Assembly (NCBI GenBank): GCA_037893245.1
Contig: JBAIAA010000254.1
Span: forward strand, 868,001 to 932,000
Source: Crossaster papposus
Taxonomy: Eukaryota; Echinodermata; Asteroidea; Velatida; Solasteridae
Reading direction: 5' to 3'
DNA: 64,000 nucleotides
Below the pieces are notes generated by a model. That model saw only the letters and a program-made list of their open reading frames with translations, did no database searches and had not been told where the DNA came from. The position numbers and the translations under genes are program-made. Numbering within the stretch: position 1 is the first letter of the stretch; every line of letters begins with the position of its first letter. Positions 23,404-34,697 of this stretch are shown one piece after another.

Positions 23404-23514
23404 CTGAGAGGTTTGGAGGAGGGAGAATGGCAACGCGGGATGGAGGATGCGGGCGCAAGGTGGTTGCTGTCCTGTTGCCTTGATGCAAAATGCGACCGAG
23501 AATGTGCTCACCGT

Positions 23515-23870
23515 CCAAAGTCTCATCACCTCAACAAAACCACCACCGCGTCTTCTACCTGGTCGTCGTCTTGCAGTCGCCCCGTATATACTCGAGGTCT
23601 ACATCTCGACTCGTCTCCGGCGGTGCTCGGGACTAGTAGGAGGGGATGCACACGCGCGCACGCGATACGAACCGTCCAATCGACGGGTCCCGGGCCGCAC
23701 GCTCCGTTTTATCCCCTCGCTCGCTTCGTACCGTGCGCGTAAATCGAAGCTGGATGCCGCACGTATGGTGCTTGACGCTCATGAATATTCAGTGGGTTTT
23801 ACGCAGGCGCTTGTCGCCGCCGTGCAGCAAATTAGATTCCCAGTTGGCCAGTGCTAGTAGTGATCAGTTG
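23515..23870 (-). promoter_or_regulatory. CpG-rich block, possible promoter of a minus-strand transcript
   Basis: CpG-dense sequence (CGCGCGCACGCGATACG, CGACGGGTCCCGGGCCG). On the minus strand GGGGATAAAACGGAG is a weak TATA-like motif upstream of the splice-donor-like CGGTGAGC. It would fit a 5' untranslated exon for the 23.26-23.40 kb unit, which is speculative. Confidence 0.2.
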
Positions 23871-24757
23871 CGATGATTTTTCTTTCTTTTGTTTTTCTTC
23901 TCGTTCATGCCTGCTGCATGCATGCATGAGGCTTGGCGGGGCAGCGCAAGAAATAATTAAGTCTCAGCCGGGCAATATTATAAGTATGGCTTTCATACAA
24001 GGACACTAACATCGCAGGCTGTGGTGCGCGGGCCTGCAATGTGGTTGGCGATTATAATTGCTCGCCTCGAATCGAGTCGCTACGAACTTATTATACGGCT
24101 TGTGTTATCAGCTGTCACGGACGAGAGACATGGAGAGGTTTACCAAGGAATAACTAGTCAAGAGACGATTTCAATCAAGCAAATGTCGCCATCTTTGCCG
24201 TACCAGTCCAAAGATCCAGTCGTTCATTCCTCAACTCATCCCGCCGTGTCCCAATCTTTAATACTCTTCTAATCCCCGTTGTTCTCGTTAATACTGAATT
24301 GAAATTCGCCCGAACTAAATAAATTATACCATCAATGAAAATACTGCTATATATCAGTACAGTAGCAGTCAATGCACATCAAATACACAATTTCCTGTTT
24401 ATTTAATGATCAGATACGTGCCAAATTTTACGTCCGCATTGTTTGTTTACAGATATTTACACAATGTAAAACATAAATTGTTTTAGATTTGGTATTATCC
24501 TGGAGTATTGGCGCATTAAAATATATTCCGTAGCTCGGAAAGGATCTTCGATAAAGCTATGTGGAATATTCCCAGTTTGGTCGGAAATATTATCGCGAGT
24601 TGTAAAACGAGAGTGGGTTGTCTTTTGTTTGTGGAAACACGTGCAATGACATCGAAGCCGTTTACGTGTCTTTAACTGTATATTCATGAGAAAAAAACAA
24701 TGGCAACTTGGCTACATTAAATAACTGTATAGAACGGCTGTCTTCAACTAACTCGTC

Positions 24758-24840
24758 AATTGCCTAGTTTTAGATAGGTGAGCTATGGATCGAAAAGTCT
24801 GTTGTTCGAATCCGGCTATCGTTAACGTTATCTTTTTTTC
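24758..24840 (+). repeat. tRNA-like relic
   Basis: TAGTTTTAGATAGGTGAGC (24765-24783) resembles a D-arm (TAG..CAGTTGGTAGAGC), and GTTCGAATCC (24804-24813) is an exact B-box core about 40 bp later. A T7 run near 24832 could be a Pol III terminator. Neither the T stem nor the acceptor stem can be paired, so this is not a functional tRNA; it may be a tRNA pseudogene or a decayed SINE head. Confidence 0.3.
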
Positions 24841-25795
24841 TTTGCCAATGTTCTTGTGGATTATTTTAACCATAGAGCAAGGCTGAAGGGAAAACCAAGT
24901 TAGGTTACCTTAGTGCCTTGTAAAATACAACAAAACCGCTACACGATATAGTACATGTATAATAGTGACTTCCTATCTTTGTTCTTGTCTATTATGCCGC
25001 CATTAATTAAATGTGAAGATCGCCCTCTGTTGTTCATTGTTTAGCTTACTGTTTAAAAAACCACCAACCCTAATTCCATTAGATTCAGTGGAATGAGGTA
25101 TTTTGTGCGACGTCTTTACCTACGGTGATAGTAGTATTGCGATCGTTAGCGATGATTATGTCCTAATACTGATAGTGTAGAAAGTTATACGTAGACAAAT
25201 TGCACACATACATTATCTGTAGCCAGTCAGTGGCCCCCTTTGCTCCGTACAAATTCAAGCCTATAGTTACGCCGATGTTTGACCAAACGTCAATTAATAT
25301 TTGTGTTGGGGGTGGGGGGTATTGGCGTGTCTTTAAGTCTAAGCTCGTCTTAAAGATCGATGACCCTGCATGCTGGCTATATACATGATAACAGAGAATA
25401 ATGTCAGTGCACTAAAATGTCTCCAGTTCAACCATGGTTCAACCGAGATGAAATGGCTGTTTATAGTAGGGCAGATCGGGTGTACGGACATTTCATACGC
25501 ACTGTGGATCTACAAACAATTGACGTGCACAGGATGCGGAAGGAGTAACTGATTCAACTTGCACATGTCCACAGTCAGTTTTACCCTTTCTGAAAACGAG
25601 CTCAAGGTTAACATGGGTTAGGGTTATATATTATATAGAACAAATGAAGGGGAACACAGTCATAAGAGGCACATAATCAAAATTTAGGTTTCAAAAAATG
25701 ACCTACGAGCGAGAAAAAATGTGTTTTTAGCCAATGTTTTCTTAACTACATGAAGACAAAGGAATGTCCACAGTACGTATGGAAGGTATGTGTGT

Positions 25796-25852
25796 GTGCG
25801 TGCGTTTGTATTGCCCGGCAATCGTGGTCGTCGGACAAAAGAATTGGGAGGC
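25796..25852 (+). repeat. Second copy of the CCGGCAATCGTGGTCGTCGG repeat
   Basis: GCGTTTGTA...CCGGCAATCGTGGTCGTCGG followed by ACAAAAGAATTGGGAG is nearly identical to 17336-17386. It is a short piece of the element at 17.3 kb. Confidence 0.75.
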
Positions 25853-25877
25853 ACACAATCAGAGCAGAAGGATATTG

Positions 25878-26110
25878 CTTATGAGCCATCGCAGGTTTGT
25901 TCTTTGAAACAAAATATAGTTAGAATAACAAGCAATGTTTAACATGGCTGCCATTGCTCGTTATTCTATACTATATTTCTACCAAGGGCGTATCTGCGAT
26001 GGCCCTATAGCCTAAGCCGAATATCGTGACATATACCGCTACTCTGACTGCATGCATGCAATTGTATATCATCCAAGTGCACAATCCCTGCACCACCTAT
26101 CTGCCGTACT
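25878..26110. mobile_element. Foldback repeat, copy 1 of a dispersed pair
   Basis: CCATCGCAG...TAGAATAACAAGCAATG is mirrored by CATTGCTCGTTATTCTA...CTGCGATGG (25884-26002), forming a hairpin with a short loop (GCTGCCATTGC region). ATGGCTGCCATTGC, GTTATTCTA, ATCTGCGATGG and CACCTATCTGCCGTACT recur in the same order at 45.66-45.87 kb, so it is dispersed. Confidence 0.6.
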
Positions 26111-26270
26111 CTGTTTATTTTGTCCCGTTTCATTCTGGCTGCTTGCCCCCTCGCGATGTTACCGTTAAGCTAAGCTTCGTCATCCCGTCCCTTGACCTCC
26201 AACGAAACAGGCACGAACAGCCAAGCCAGCATGCGTGGACGTCCAAGACGCTCATCATAATGGCGCGCGC

Positions 26271-26445
26271 GATTGGCCAACCAGGGCCGCGTTTTGGCGC
26301 TGTGACCGTAAACACGTTTCTGGTTCGGGACCGTTGTGGCGCATCGGTTACATTGTGACGTGATTGTTCCGACCAAAGTTGAACCGAGACTTGTTGGGTT
26401 CAGTTTACTAACGTTTCAACAATTCAAGATGGCGGAAAGGTAAAC
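26271..26445 (+). promoter_or_regulatory. Candidate promoter and first coding exon (YY1-type start)
   Basis: GATTGGCCAA (about 26270) contains an inverted CCAAT box. TGTGACGTGA (about 26353) is CRE-like. CAAGATGGCGG (26426-26436) is a consensus YY1 site that overlaps an ATG. The ATG (26429) reads ATG GCG GAA AG and is followed at once by GTAAAC (26440), a usable splice donor. A YY1 site over a start codon with an early donor is a familiar layout of housekeeping genes in animals. A downstream exon could not be identified, and the putative intron is invaded by a family A MITE 49 bp later. Confidence 0.3.
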
Positions 26446-26488
26446 ACGTTGAACAGACGACGTCATGTTGTTAACTCAAAAGGGGTTT

Positions 26489-26846
26489 AAAGGTAGGATA
26501 CACCATTTGCAGATATCGAAAATATTTATCGGAAATATTTTACTCGTTTGAAAGTAAATGATTCTAGGCATCCAGCAAAATGATTGCGCTAAATATCCTG
26601 TCATTATTCCGAAAAATATAATTTTATAAAGAAAAATTCGCGATCGCCAGACGGCAATCGCGAAACAAGAACAAGTACAACACCCGACGCCGGTTGAAAG
26701 CGAACGCCGTTTTTCTTGCTTTTTTTCTCGGCATCTATGATCATAAAACCTCGGACATGCCAGTCTAAACGACTATAAAATACAACCTTCAAAACCCACC
26801 CTTTCCTGACAATTCAAGCAATTACCAATGGTGTATCATACCTTTA
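26489..26846 (-). mobile_element. Family A MITE, copy 5, full length
   Basis: TTAA-AGGTAGGATACACC at the left and GGTGTATCATACCT-TTAA at the right. Internal hairpin CGATCGCC-AGAC-GGCAATCG (26641-26660) pairs with one wobble/mismatch. The minus strand reads the family mini-frame ATDAEKKSKKNGVRFQPASG-like (MIDAEKKSKKNGVRF...), discussed in the findings. Confidence 0.92.
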
Positions 26847-27289
26847 AATTGCGCCCAAGCATAAACTATTGGACTTGCTTCATTTACGTGTATATTGTTA
26901 AACAGACGTTTTACGAAATAGGTTTAACCATAAATGTAATTTTTAAACTAATTACAAATTGAATATAAGATTAAGCAATCCCAGTATCTCAGCTGCTACA
27001 GAGCATGCATGCAGCAGTACCATTTATCCTACTCCAAACCGTTTACTGCAAAACTAAAACAATGCGTCACTCTTTTCTTGTTACTGTTGTTCTGTGGTTG
27101 GTAGGGAAATTGCATTATGGTGAAAAGCGGTCTTTGTGATTAAGCACATGCAATAGATAATAGATAATAGAGCGACTGAATTATTCAGAGTCTCAATCAA
27201 ATATTCTCCTTTCTTTAAACGAGAATGCACGCGCAGCTAGGATGCCATTCCTTGGGTGATTGGTCTCCGCTCCAGCCTGAGAGGTGGAA

Positions 27290-27480
27290 AATAGAATTCT
27301 TTTTATGGCCTTTAATTGAGCACCTGTGAGGCTTAATTATTACATCATCATTTATTCATGATGAATTACCAGCAGGCATTTGGCCACGCGGAGTACGTAT
27401 AATGGGAAAAGCATCATTATAATCGCTGGACCGAGACAGCTAATTTTCTTTCTTTAAAAAAAATATTTTCATTCATGCAA
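27290..27480. promoter_or_regulatory. Homeodomain/E-box-rich block (possible conserved enhancer)
   Basis: TTTTATGGCC (Cdx/posterior Hox-like), TTTAATTGAG, CACCTG E-box, GGCTTAATTATTAC, TCATGATGAATTACC and GCTAATTTTC lie in 190 bp without frame or repeat character. Binding-site density is the only evidence; conservation is not known. Confidence 0.3.
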
Positions 27481-28364
27481 CGGCCGTCGGATGGTGTCGC
27501 GATCACGTTCATATCGCCACGGACTCTAAAGCTCGCCAACAGCCTCACAGGTACGAAATCAACTCTTGTCGCGTGGTCTATTTTGGGCCGAAGATTTTTG
27601 GATCGTGTTAAGTGGATTTTTGTTGTTTATTTTCAAACGGATTGACATGTCTTGTATCACCGAAACGAGGGGAAGTAAAATCCGTAAAGGCTTTGATTTG
27701 GCGGCAAAATAAGTACCGACGTTGGGATCTTCTTTTTTATGCAAAACTAGGCGAAAATATGACACATGATTGACGTTAGCCATACGGAGTTAAATACTTG
27801 GAAAACTATTAATTCTCGTCAAAATTATAATATTTAATGTAAAATTTTCGCATACATTACTGTTTTTATTGCAGCAAAATATTTATTCTAAAATACTTTT
27901 AGTAAGAATAGATATATTTTTTGTCAGTTTGTCGGGTACGTCTGCACCTTGAGACAAGTAGCTGTTTTCACACAAATTATTACCAACGGTTGGTGTTTTT
28001 TCAGAATTACCGCAAAAGCCGTTTTTGATGGCATTTCCTAGGTCTGTATAATACGCATAAAGCTTTGTCTTTCATGTAAATTTCCCATTTTCTTTAACCC
28101 TTGCCCTGTAGCGTATCTTGCTATGTATGCCAGGGTGGGCAAAACAACGTCTGAACCATCCTAAAACTGTCTTAGACAATACTATTATTCTTGTTGGCTA
28201 TGAGTATGACACCGCAAATGGACACCGCCGGAAACAGTCACTGCCCTTGAAGTCCTTAGCCCCAAACTTTGCTAGATCGAAAATTCGTTTTCTTTATTAG
28301 TACATCCGTTTGTAAATATCTGTTTCAAGCGTCCCTTTAGGCAAATTTGGCGTGTTCACTTTAT

Positions 28365-28390
28365 ATATATATATGTAAATATATATAATA
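28365..28390. repeat. (TA)n microsatellite
   Basis: TATATATATATGTAAATATATATAATA. It lies 3' (minus strand) of the possible coding end at 28.51 kb, so it could be the tail of a retroelement. Confidence 0.85.
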
Positions 28391-28510
28391 CTGCAGTCCT
28401 GTTGTTGACGCCTCCATTTCCGAGTGGGCCATCATCCTTTTAACCCCACACCTCTGACCCAGTAAACAAACTCCTCAGCCGACCACTCAGGCTTGCTGGG
28501 GTAGCAAGGT

Positions 28511-28687
28511 TTACAGTTGGAGTGGTGGCGTTGGAACGTCTGGATAGGAGGAAACGGTCGTAATCAAATCGAAGGCCAGATGCCAAAACATCTCATCGAA
28601 GTGGTGCTTCCTTCCGTCCACGATAGCCAAACGATCCCAGGGCCGTAGGAAGAATGGAGAGCTAACACCAGGCACCGGGTGCAGAGA
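28511..28687 (-). CDS. Possible terminal exon or retroelement ORF end
   Basis: On the minus strand, a 58-codon frame follows an in-frame TAG at 28690-28688 and ends at TAA (28513-28511). The peptide contains FFLRPWDRLAIVDGRKHHF, then FDEMFWHLAFDLITTV and a Pro-rich end. Aromatic and acidic patterning with reasonable codon choice looks protein-like, but I recognise no family. Downstream lies about 120 bp and then a (TA)n tail, so a 5'-truncated LINE is as likely as a gene's last exon. A neighbouring frame is also open for 85 codons across the same DNA. Confidence 0.2.
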   Translation of the reverse strand, partial: SLHPVPGVSSPFFLRPWDRLAIVDGRKHHFDEMFWHLAFDLITTVSSYPDVPTPPLQL

Positions 28688-28949
28688 CTAGATATACGGT
28701 CCGTCAACCCGGGCCGAATGATGCGAAGATGCGCCATCGACCCACCGTTCCTTTTAGCCCGCTTATTAAATTCACTTGAGCGAGGTATAGAACCCTCTAA
28801 CCGTTGCCAGATCAAGGACACGGTATCACAAAAGCAGGAGCGGAAGAGACCCCAGCTTGTGATGTAAGGGTTAAAAGCAAGCGGATCTCAGAAAGGAAAG
28901 CAAGAGTATCCCGCAGTAGCAAGCGGGCTATCTATTGGCGTTCATGATG

Positions 28950-28968
28950 GCTATCTACCGTAGATAGC
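28950..28968. repeat. Perfect 9-bp-arm palindrome
   Basis: GCTATCTAC-C-GTAGATAGC. The same core TATCTAC-N-GTAGATA occurs at about 7272-7286. Confidence 0.8.
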
Positions 28969-28999
28969 AGCGCGTATCTTGCACTATACTTGGGGAGGA

Positions 29000-31900
29000 A
29001 GCAGGTCGCCAGAGGGTCTGCCGCCATCAAGCCAGGATCGAAAGAAGGGATCTTCCTCTCCATTTTTCCTCATCCCCGTTTTCAATGTAAAACAAGTAAC
29101 TCTATACACGGGAAAATGACAAGAAAAGTCGATTGGTGAGGATGGAACGGATGTGGGATGAAAGAAGATAAAACAATAAACATAAAAATATGATCGTGAA
29201 CGATTAAGTTTGAATTCGGCCTGAACTAAGATTTGCGCAAACTTGTGAAACAATATATCGTGGCGGATTTGTCGTTGCATTATGAAGGATATGTACTGTT
29301 ATGTTGTTCTGATCTTTGTTGGTCGTGGCAGGAAGAGTTGAACACCAAGAACCATATAGTGTTTCACCGTCGTTTGCCGTTGTAATTGTGTTCAACTTAT
29401 GGATGCATTTTAAAAATATGTAAGGTCTGTGCCCAGACTACTCCCGACGTGCTCAATTCAGTCTGGATCACCAGGGTATTGATTGCCTACCGGAGGATAG
29501 AGTATAAAATCTGAGATTGTTTTTTACAAAACAAATAATAACCATGTTTTAATGCATGGCGCATATTAACCCTAACCGCTTTCTTAAATATGGGGTCGAT
29601 ACCAGAGATCGTCCATGGGGTATCTGCAGAGCGGGGCGCTGTATAAACACGTTTGTTTGCTTGTCGGTTAAGGGACCCCACATAACGAGATGCCGTAACA
29701 CGCATCTCTGCACCTTTCCCCCCGGGAGTGTCCCTAGATAATAATATATATACCCGATGTTTTGCCCGATTCATCGGGCAAATCAAATCAGAACCCGTAT
29801 ACATTCACGACCGTGTTGAGTATTTTGTGTGTATAATTATGTTAAACGAAAGGCTGGTTTGATCGAGTTCGCGTGGCGTCGTGCCTGTAGCCGTCTGCAT
29901 GGAGTAACCATGCGATGAACGTTGTCTTTAAGGTATATAACCGGCTGGAAAGCGGCGAGATCTTTGTGGAATCTTTGACGGGGCTTACTCATGCCCACGA
30001 ACAGGGTTGAAAGCAAATAGGTCGAATAACATTGTGGGTTCCGTAAGATGTTACGCGAGTCTGTGTTATGGTTGGATGAATACATGTACAGGTGTGGTTT
30101 TAACCTTGGGCGAACGGGAAGGGCGGAGGGCAAACCTTGTGTGTTTGTGTGTGAAGGGGGGCGGGGGGGGGGGGGGGTTGAGTTCGAGTTTGAGTTTGAG
30201 TTTGAGTTTCAGCAAGCTCAAAAGCAGAAGCAAATAGGGGTGACCGGGTGCCGAAGCATGCCCTACCTTTGAAATGTACAATGCTTCGACCTTCATTTCA
30301 AGGCTATTGGAGAATAGGAACTTTGAGTTCATGGCTTCCTCCATTTATTTTGGTAGTATCACAACATTAGCTCATGTTGCAACCCCCAAACCCCCTCTAA
30401 ATCTGTCATGGTATGCAAACAGATACAGCAAACTGCACCTGCTACAAAATGACAACATTCCCTTTTGTCATTATTTTTTGTTTTTTGTGGTTTTATTGAG
30501 ACGGAAAATGAGACTGCGTTCGTGTCCCAGAGCATATACGGCTACGACTATTCACGCGCTATTCACGACTATTCAGTGTGTTCACGCGCAGTTGTAATTG
30601 GCGAAGGTCTCGGCAATAGCCCCACACGAGCGTTATGAACGCGGCCTTAGCCAAAGCAAACAGGGGTCGAATGAAGTGTGCCCTCTGTTGGCAGGACCTT
30701 ATTTCTGAGTCAAACATTGCGATTAAGATTTGGCTATATACAGGTGCCTCAAGCACTGATTCTACAAATGGCAATTACCTAGACGCTAGGTCATCGTTTT
30801 GTACTGCAAATACACATCCGTTCCGATGAACAGTCAAACAAATATTAAACGACCAACATTACAACGGCCCTAAAACTCTCTTCTGGCAAGGAATCGAAAC
30901 TCTAATAGTAATTTTTGGTTGTAACTCCCTGACGCCGGCCAGGCCCATATCACGGCAGGTCAGACCTCTTGAACAGGGACCGTCCGCTACCAGTTTGGCA
31001 CTTTGTCTTAAAAAAAAGCTTCTAGGATGAGCATGATTTACATATGATTTTTTTATTTTTTATCAGTTTTCAGGTTTTCGTCATGAACATAATTATTAAG
31101 AGCATGCAGGGGATCTAGGGGGGAAATGACTGGAGTACTTAGGTGACGTGTCGGCGGCCCAAGGGGTATCTTCACGACATCCATTCGCCGCAAATCGGTC
31201 ATACCATTTTCTGAAGGGGCCATCATAAGCAGACAAAGTACTGAAAAGCACGGGACGAGCTAACAAAAACCAAGTCGCTCAATCTTTTCTTCTCCCGCTT
31301 AGAATCGTGAGTTGCATAAGAAAAAGGCGGGAAACGTGTCGATGTCCTCTGAGCTATTGCTTCTCCGGAGGGTATTACGATCGGAGCCGCATGCGCCCAA
31401 ACACCCCCCAGGGAACCGGAAGCGTCGTGGCTTGAATTTTTTAAGATTTGTATTTTCTCAACGAAATGATACGACCTGATTTTATTTCTCTCCCTCTCTC
31501 TTGTACCTCTCCTTCACGGAGACTCTCTTTTCGTCCAAGATGGTATACCGCTGCTTAGCGTTAGAAGTGTGCTATACCTATTACGTCCGGTTGAGTGGAT
31601 TTCGGAGGCGTGAGGAAACTTCACAATTAGATCAGGCCGATCGATGCGTCGTACGGTACCTATGTCAGAGCCCGGGCCGTGACTGAAATAATAAGAACCG
31701 CAATTTGCATTTTTATTTTTTATTTTTGTTTTAAAGAGAGGAAAAACTCTGTTTGTCGAAGCAGTTTCATTTGCCTCCGAGTAAACACGGACGGCAAAAA
31801 CTTATCAATACTAATACCATTGAGTGTCCGAAACGGTTCATCTGGGCGAGATCGATAGGGAAGAAAAATCGACGAAGACAAAATATTTAGGCTGAATACG

Positions 31901-32770
31901 AAATCGGCCTCTTTTCACGAGGAACTTCGGGTGCCCCTGACGTCACCCACGCAGAATCTATTTGTTATTAATCGGTCGTTCTTCCTTTAAAAAAAGTAAT
32001 TAAGGTGAAAGAGGCCAAAGTCTGGAACCCAGACACATATTAAGTGTCTATTTAAAGAAAACCCAGAAAGACCAAGCATTTTTGTTAAACTGTCTGCCAG
32101 TTTTTGATTTGACTCGATGTGTAGCAAATTTTTCACTTTGAACGTCACTATAATTTGAGACTGATAAGCCAGTTATCAATCGAGAATGGACCGAGATCCT
32201 ACCGCAACCTGTTGGCGAGGACTCTGTTGGCGTCGCGGTGTCGTACTCCGAAATTGCTTCCCTATATCCGCGGGAAAACAGCCACAAATGCACGGACTCT
32301 TCATTTTGCGCTTTACGGATCAATCGGAAACCTTCGCACAATCGCGGATACAAATTTAATGCAGCCCAAATGGTTTGTTCTCTTCCACTGCCTTTAATAC
32401 TTCCTGTGTAAGTCTTGTCAACGGAAGATCAAGCTCGGACCTTTCTTAAAACCAAGAAGGGGAAACATAGACGTATGTTTAGGGCATAATGTCTTTCGTT
32501 GCAATGCACTGGTATTATAGCTTGTATATTTGGTATTTTTTTAAAATTTGTATCGACTTGTATACAACAAACAGAAAAGAGAACAAAAAAACACCTAAAA
32601 CACTAAAAAGTAAAAAATACAAATTAGTGAAGCTGTGAAGACGACTTTAGTCTTCCTCTCGAACATTGATCCGTGTTTACCTTTTGTTACCAGTGTCGTT
32701 TAGAACATGATTAGTTAAAACAAAGCCTGCATGCCGTATACGTCATTCCGCATAGCAACCTGAAATGTAA
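29000..32770. other. No gene recognised
   Basis: Contains a poly(G)/(GAGTTT)n stretch at 30.16 kb, a GTGCCCAGAC fragment at 29.43 kb shared with the SINE body, and many short frames lacking protein features. Confidence 0.45.
30156..30213 (+). repeat. Poly(G) tract followed by (GAGTTT)n
   Basis: About 22 G with one C, then GAGTTCGAGTTTGAGTTTGAG hexamers. Pro-rich and Leu/Lys-rich frames over this DNA are artefacts of the repeat. Confidence 0.95.
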
Positions 32771-32779
32771 CGACTCTTT

Positions 32780-33183
32780 AAAGGTAGGATACACCATTGG
32801 CAATTGCTTGAATTGTCAGGAATGGGTGGATTTTGGTTTTTTTGGGGGGTGTATTTTATAGTGAATATTGTTTAACTGACCTGTCCGAAGTTATATAATC
32901 ATGATTGCTGAGAGAAGCAAGAAAAACGGCGTTCGTTTTTCAACGGGTTTCAGGCAGTGGTTCTTATGTTGTTCCTGTGCTTTTCGCCATCGCCGCCCGG
33001 CGATCGTGACTTGGTTTTTTTATATAAAATTGTATTTTTTTCGGAACAATAACACGATACCCAGCGCAATCCTTTTGCTGGATGCCTACAATCATCATTT
33101 ACTTTCAAATAAGTAAGATATTTCCCAATAATTTGGTAGTAAAATGTTCTCTCGATATCTGCAAAAGGTGTATTCTACCTTTA
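32780..33183 (+). mobile_element. Family A MITE, copy 6, full length
   Basis: TTTAAAGGTAGGATACACC at the left and AGGTGTATTCTACCTTTAA at the right; TTAA on both sides. The internal hairpin ATCGCCG-CC-CGGCGAT is at 32989-33004. It is slightly longer than the other copies because of T/G expansions near 32830. Confidence 0.92.
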
Positions 33184-33438
33184 AACGTATGCGTTATGCA
33201 TATAAAATGGTACCATCTCGGCTGAAAATGAAACACCGAATTGAAGTTGTGATTGTCGTCACTGTAGGCAATGGGTCATGTTTGCTTTGCCGTCCCAACG
33301 AATGTTACTCCATGTCAAGTGTATGTAGGCCACAGCCCTCAACATGGCAGATGCATGGAAGGGCCCGAGTTTTAATAACAAACGGAGTTGCTGCTCATTC
33401 TAAGCCTAGGTTCTCTCCCATCCCAGAGCATACTACAA

Positions 33439-33459
33439 CCCCCCCCCCCCCCCCCCCCC
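33439..33459 (+). repeat. Poly(C) tract, 21 C
   Basis: An uninterrupted 21-C run followed by GCCCC. Confidence 0.95.
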
Positions 33460-33630
33460 GCCCCAGGGGGCTTTGGCATCGGGTGAGTATTACCCCTTGT
33501 GGCGTCGTGTAGATAAGATCAGGGCCAAAGCAAGTGCAATATTGGATTTACCGAAGTTTCTGTTATATGCCCTCTGAGCATAAACTATAGCGCTTGACGC
33601 ACTCGACGACAGTTTCATGTACGACGGTAT

Positions 33631-33692
33631 TATAGGCTATAAATTGTAGGCTATTGTAGGCTGTAAATTGTAGGCTGTTGTAGACTGTAAAA
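33631..33692 (+). repeat. Tandem TAGGCTRTAAATTG repeat
   Basis: About 2.5 copies of a 24-25 bp unit (TAGGCTRTAAATTGTAGG plus CTRTTG). Confidence 0.8.
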
Positions 33693-34030
33693 TGCCGATC
33701 AGTGGTAATTCGTCTCCGAAAAGTACTCAAAAAACAAACCGAATATCTAACCTTTATTATGAATGAGAATTCCGTTCCTTGTCTATTAGTGAGACTAGCA
33801 GTACGGCTAAAACGTCAAATAATCACGCTTGACGCAGTACTCCCCCCCCCCGACTTCAATTGATTTCGTTTACTACGTAAAAGTGCAAAACCGGTTGAAT
33901 GACGGCCATATTCATATAACACATGTAGGACCCCCTAATTAATCACAACATTGGTATAGATTACAATTGTAAACAGACTCACGTATAGCAAGGAGAAACG
34001 GACGAAATTACGAGGTACCGACGTAGCCTG

Positions 34031-34105
34031 ACCTACCTATAACCTTTAACCTCATCTACCTATATAACCTTTAACCTCATCTACCTATATAACCTTTAAC
34101 CTCAT
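34031..34105 (+). repeat. 25-bp tandem repeat, 3 copies
   Basis: CTACCTATATAACCTTTAAC followed by CTCAT, three times; the first copy lacks two bases. Confidence 0.92.
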
Positions 34106-34697
34106 TTTAAAAAAGGTTACTTATTTTCAAAATATATTTATTTAACAGCTTATTTGAGTAGAAACTATTTTCAAGGAGATGTCAACAAATCTCCATAGAT
34201 TATAGATAGGCCCCACATATTTCACAGTTGTGCGAGCGTATAGGATCATTGAAATTCATGACGCTCTCTTGTGGTTTGAAGGTTAACTTCTTCATTATTC
34301 CCCCCCCCCCCTCGAAAAAAATTAAAAAACTAAAAAAACAATAACAAAACAACAACAACAACAAACGAAACAGATTTGGGTAAATCAAACATTTGTCATA
34401 ATGGGTTGATAATTTGCCCAATGTTGATCAACATATTCAACTGTCTACAATTCAGGGTTAACTTTTCCCATTAGTTAGTCAACGTTAACGTAAATTAACC
34501 AACATTGTAATCAATAATACTAAATGTTGGGTAAACATAACAGCACCAAATTATGTTTTACCCCACTTAATTTTTAAAAGTGTAATGAGTAGATGCATGA
34601 AGGAGCCCAGCTGAAAGGAATAAATGTAAACACTTTTTTTAAGAAGCTACAATTAAAAGAAAATTGATATACTCATAAAAGTTGACGTTAAAGTTTA

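Noticed and set aside
23447..23857. 136-codon frame (+) in the CpG block
   Set aside because: Arg/Ala-rich frame expected from GC-rich, CpG-dense DNA; stops are rare in all frames here, and no domain is recognised.
30066..30344. Frames rich in Pro, Leu and Lys
   Set aside because: Encoded by poly(G) and (GAGTTT)n simple sequence.
33144..33512. 122-codon frame (+)
   Set aside because: Starts in the end of family A copy 6 and finishes in a poly(C)-encoded Pro run.
34410..34580. Possible ACCCAAC/GTTGGGT foldback element
   Set aside because: Scattered AATGTT and AACATT words but no continuous pairing or defined ends.
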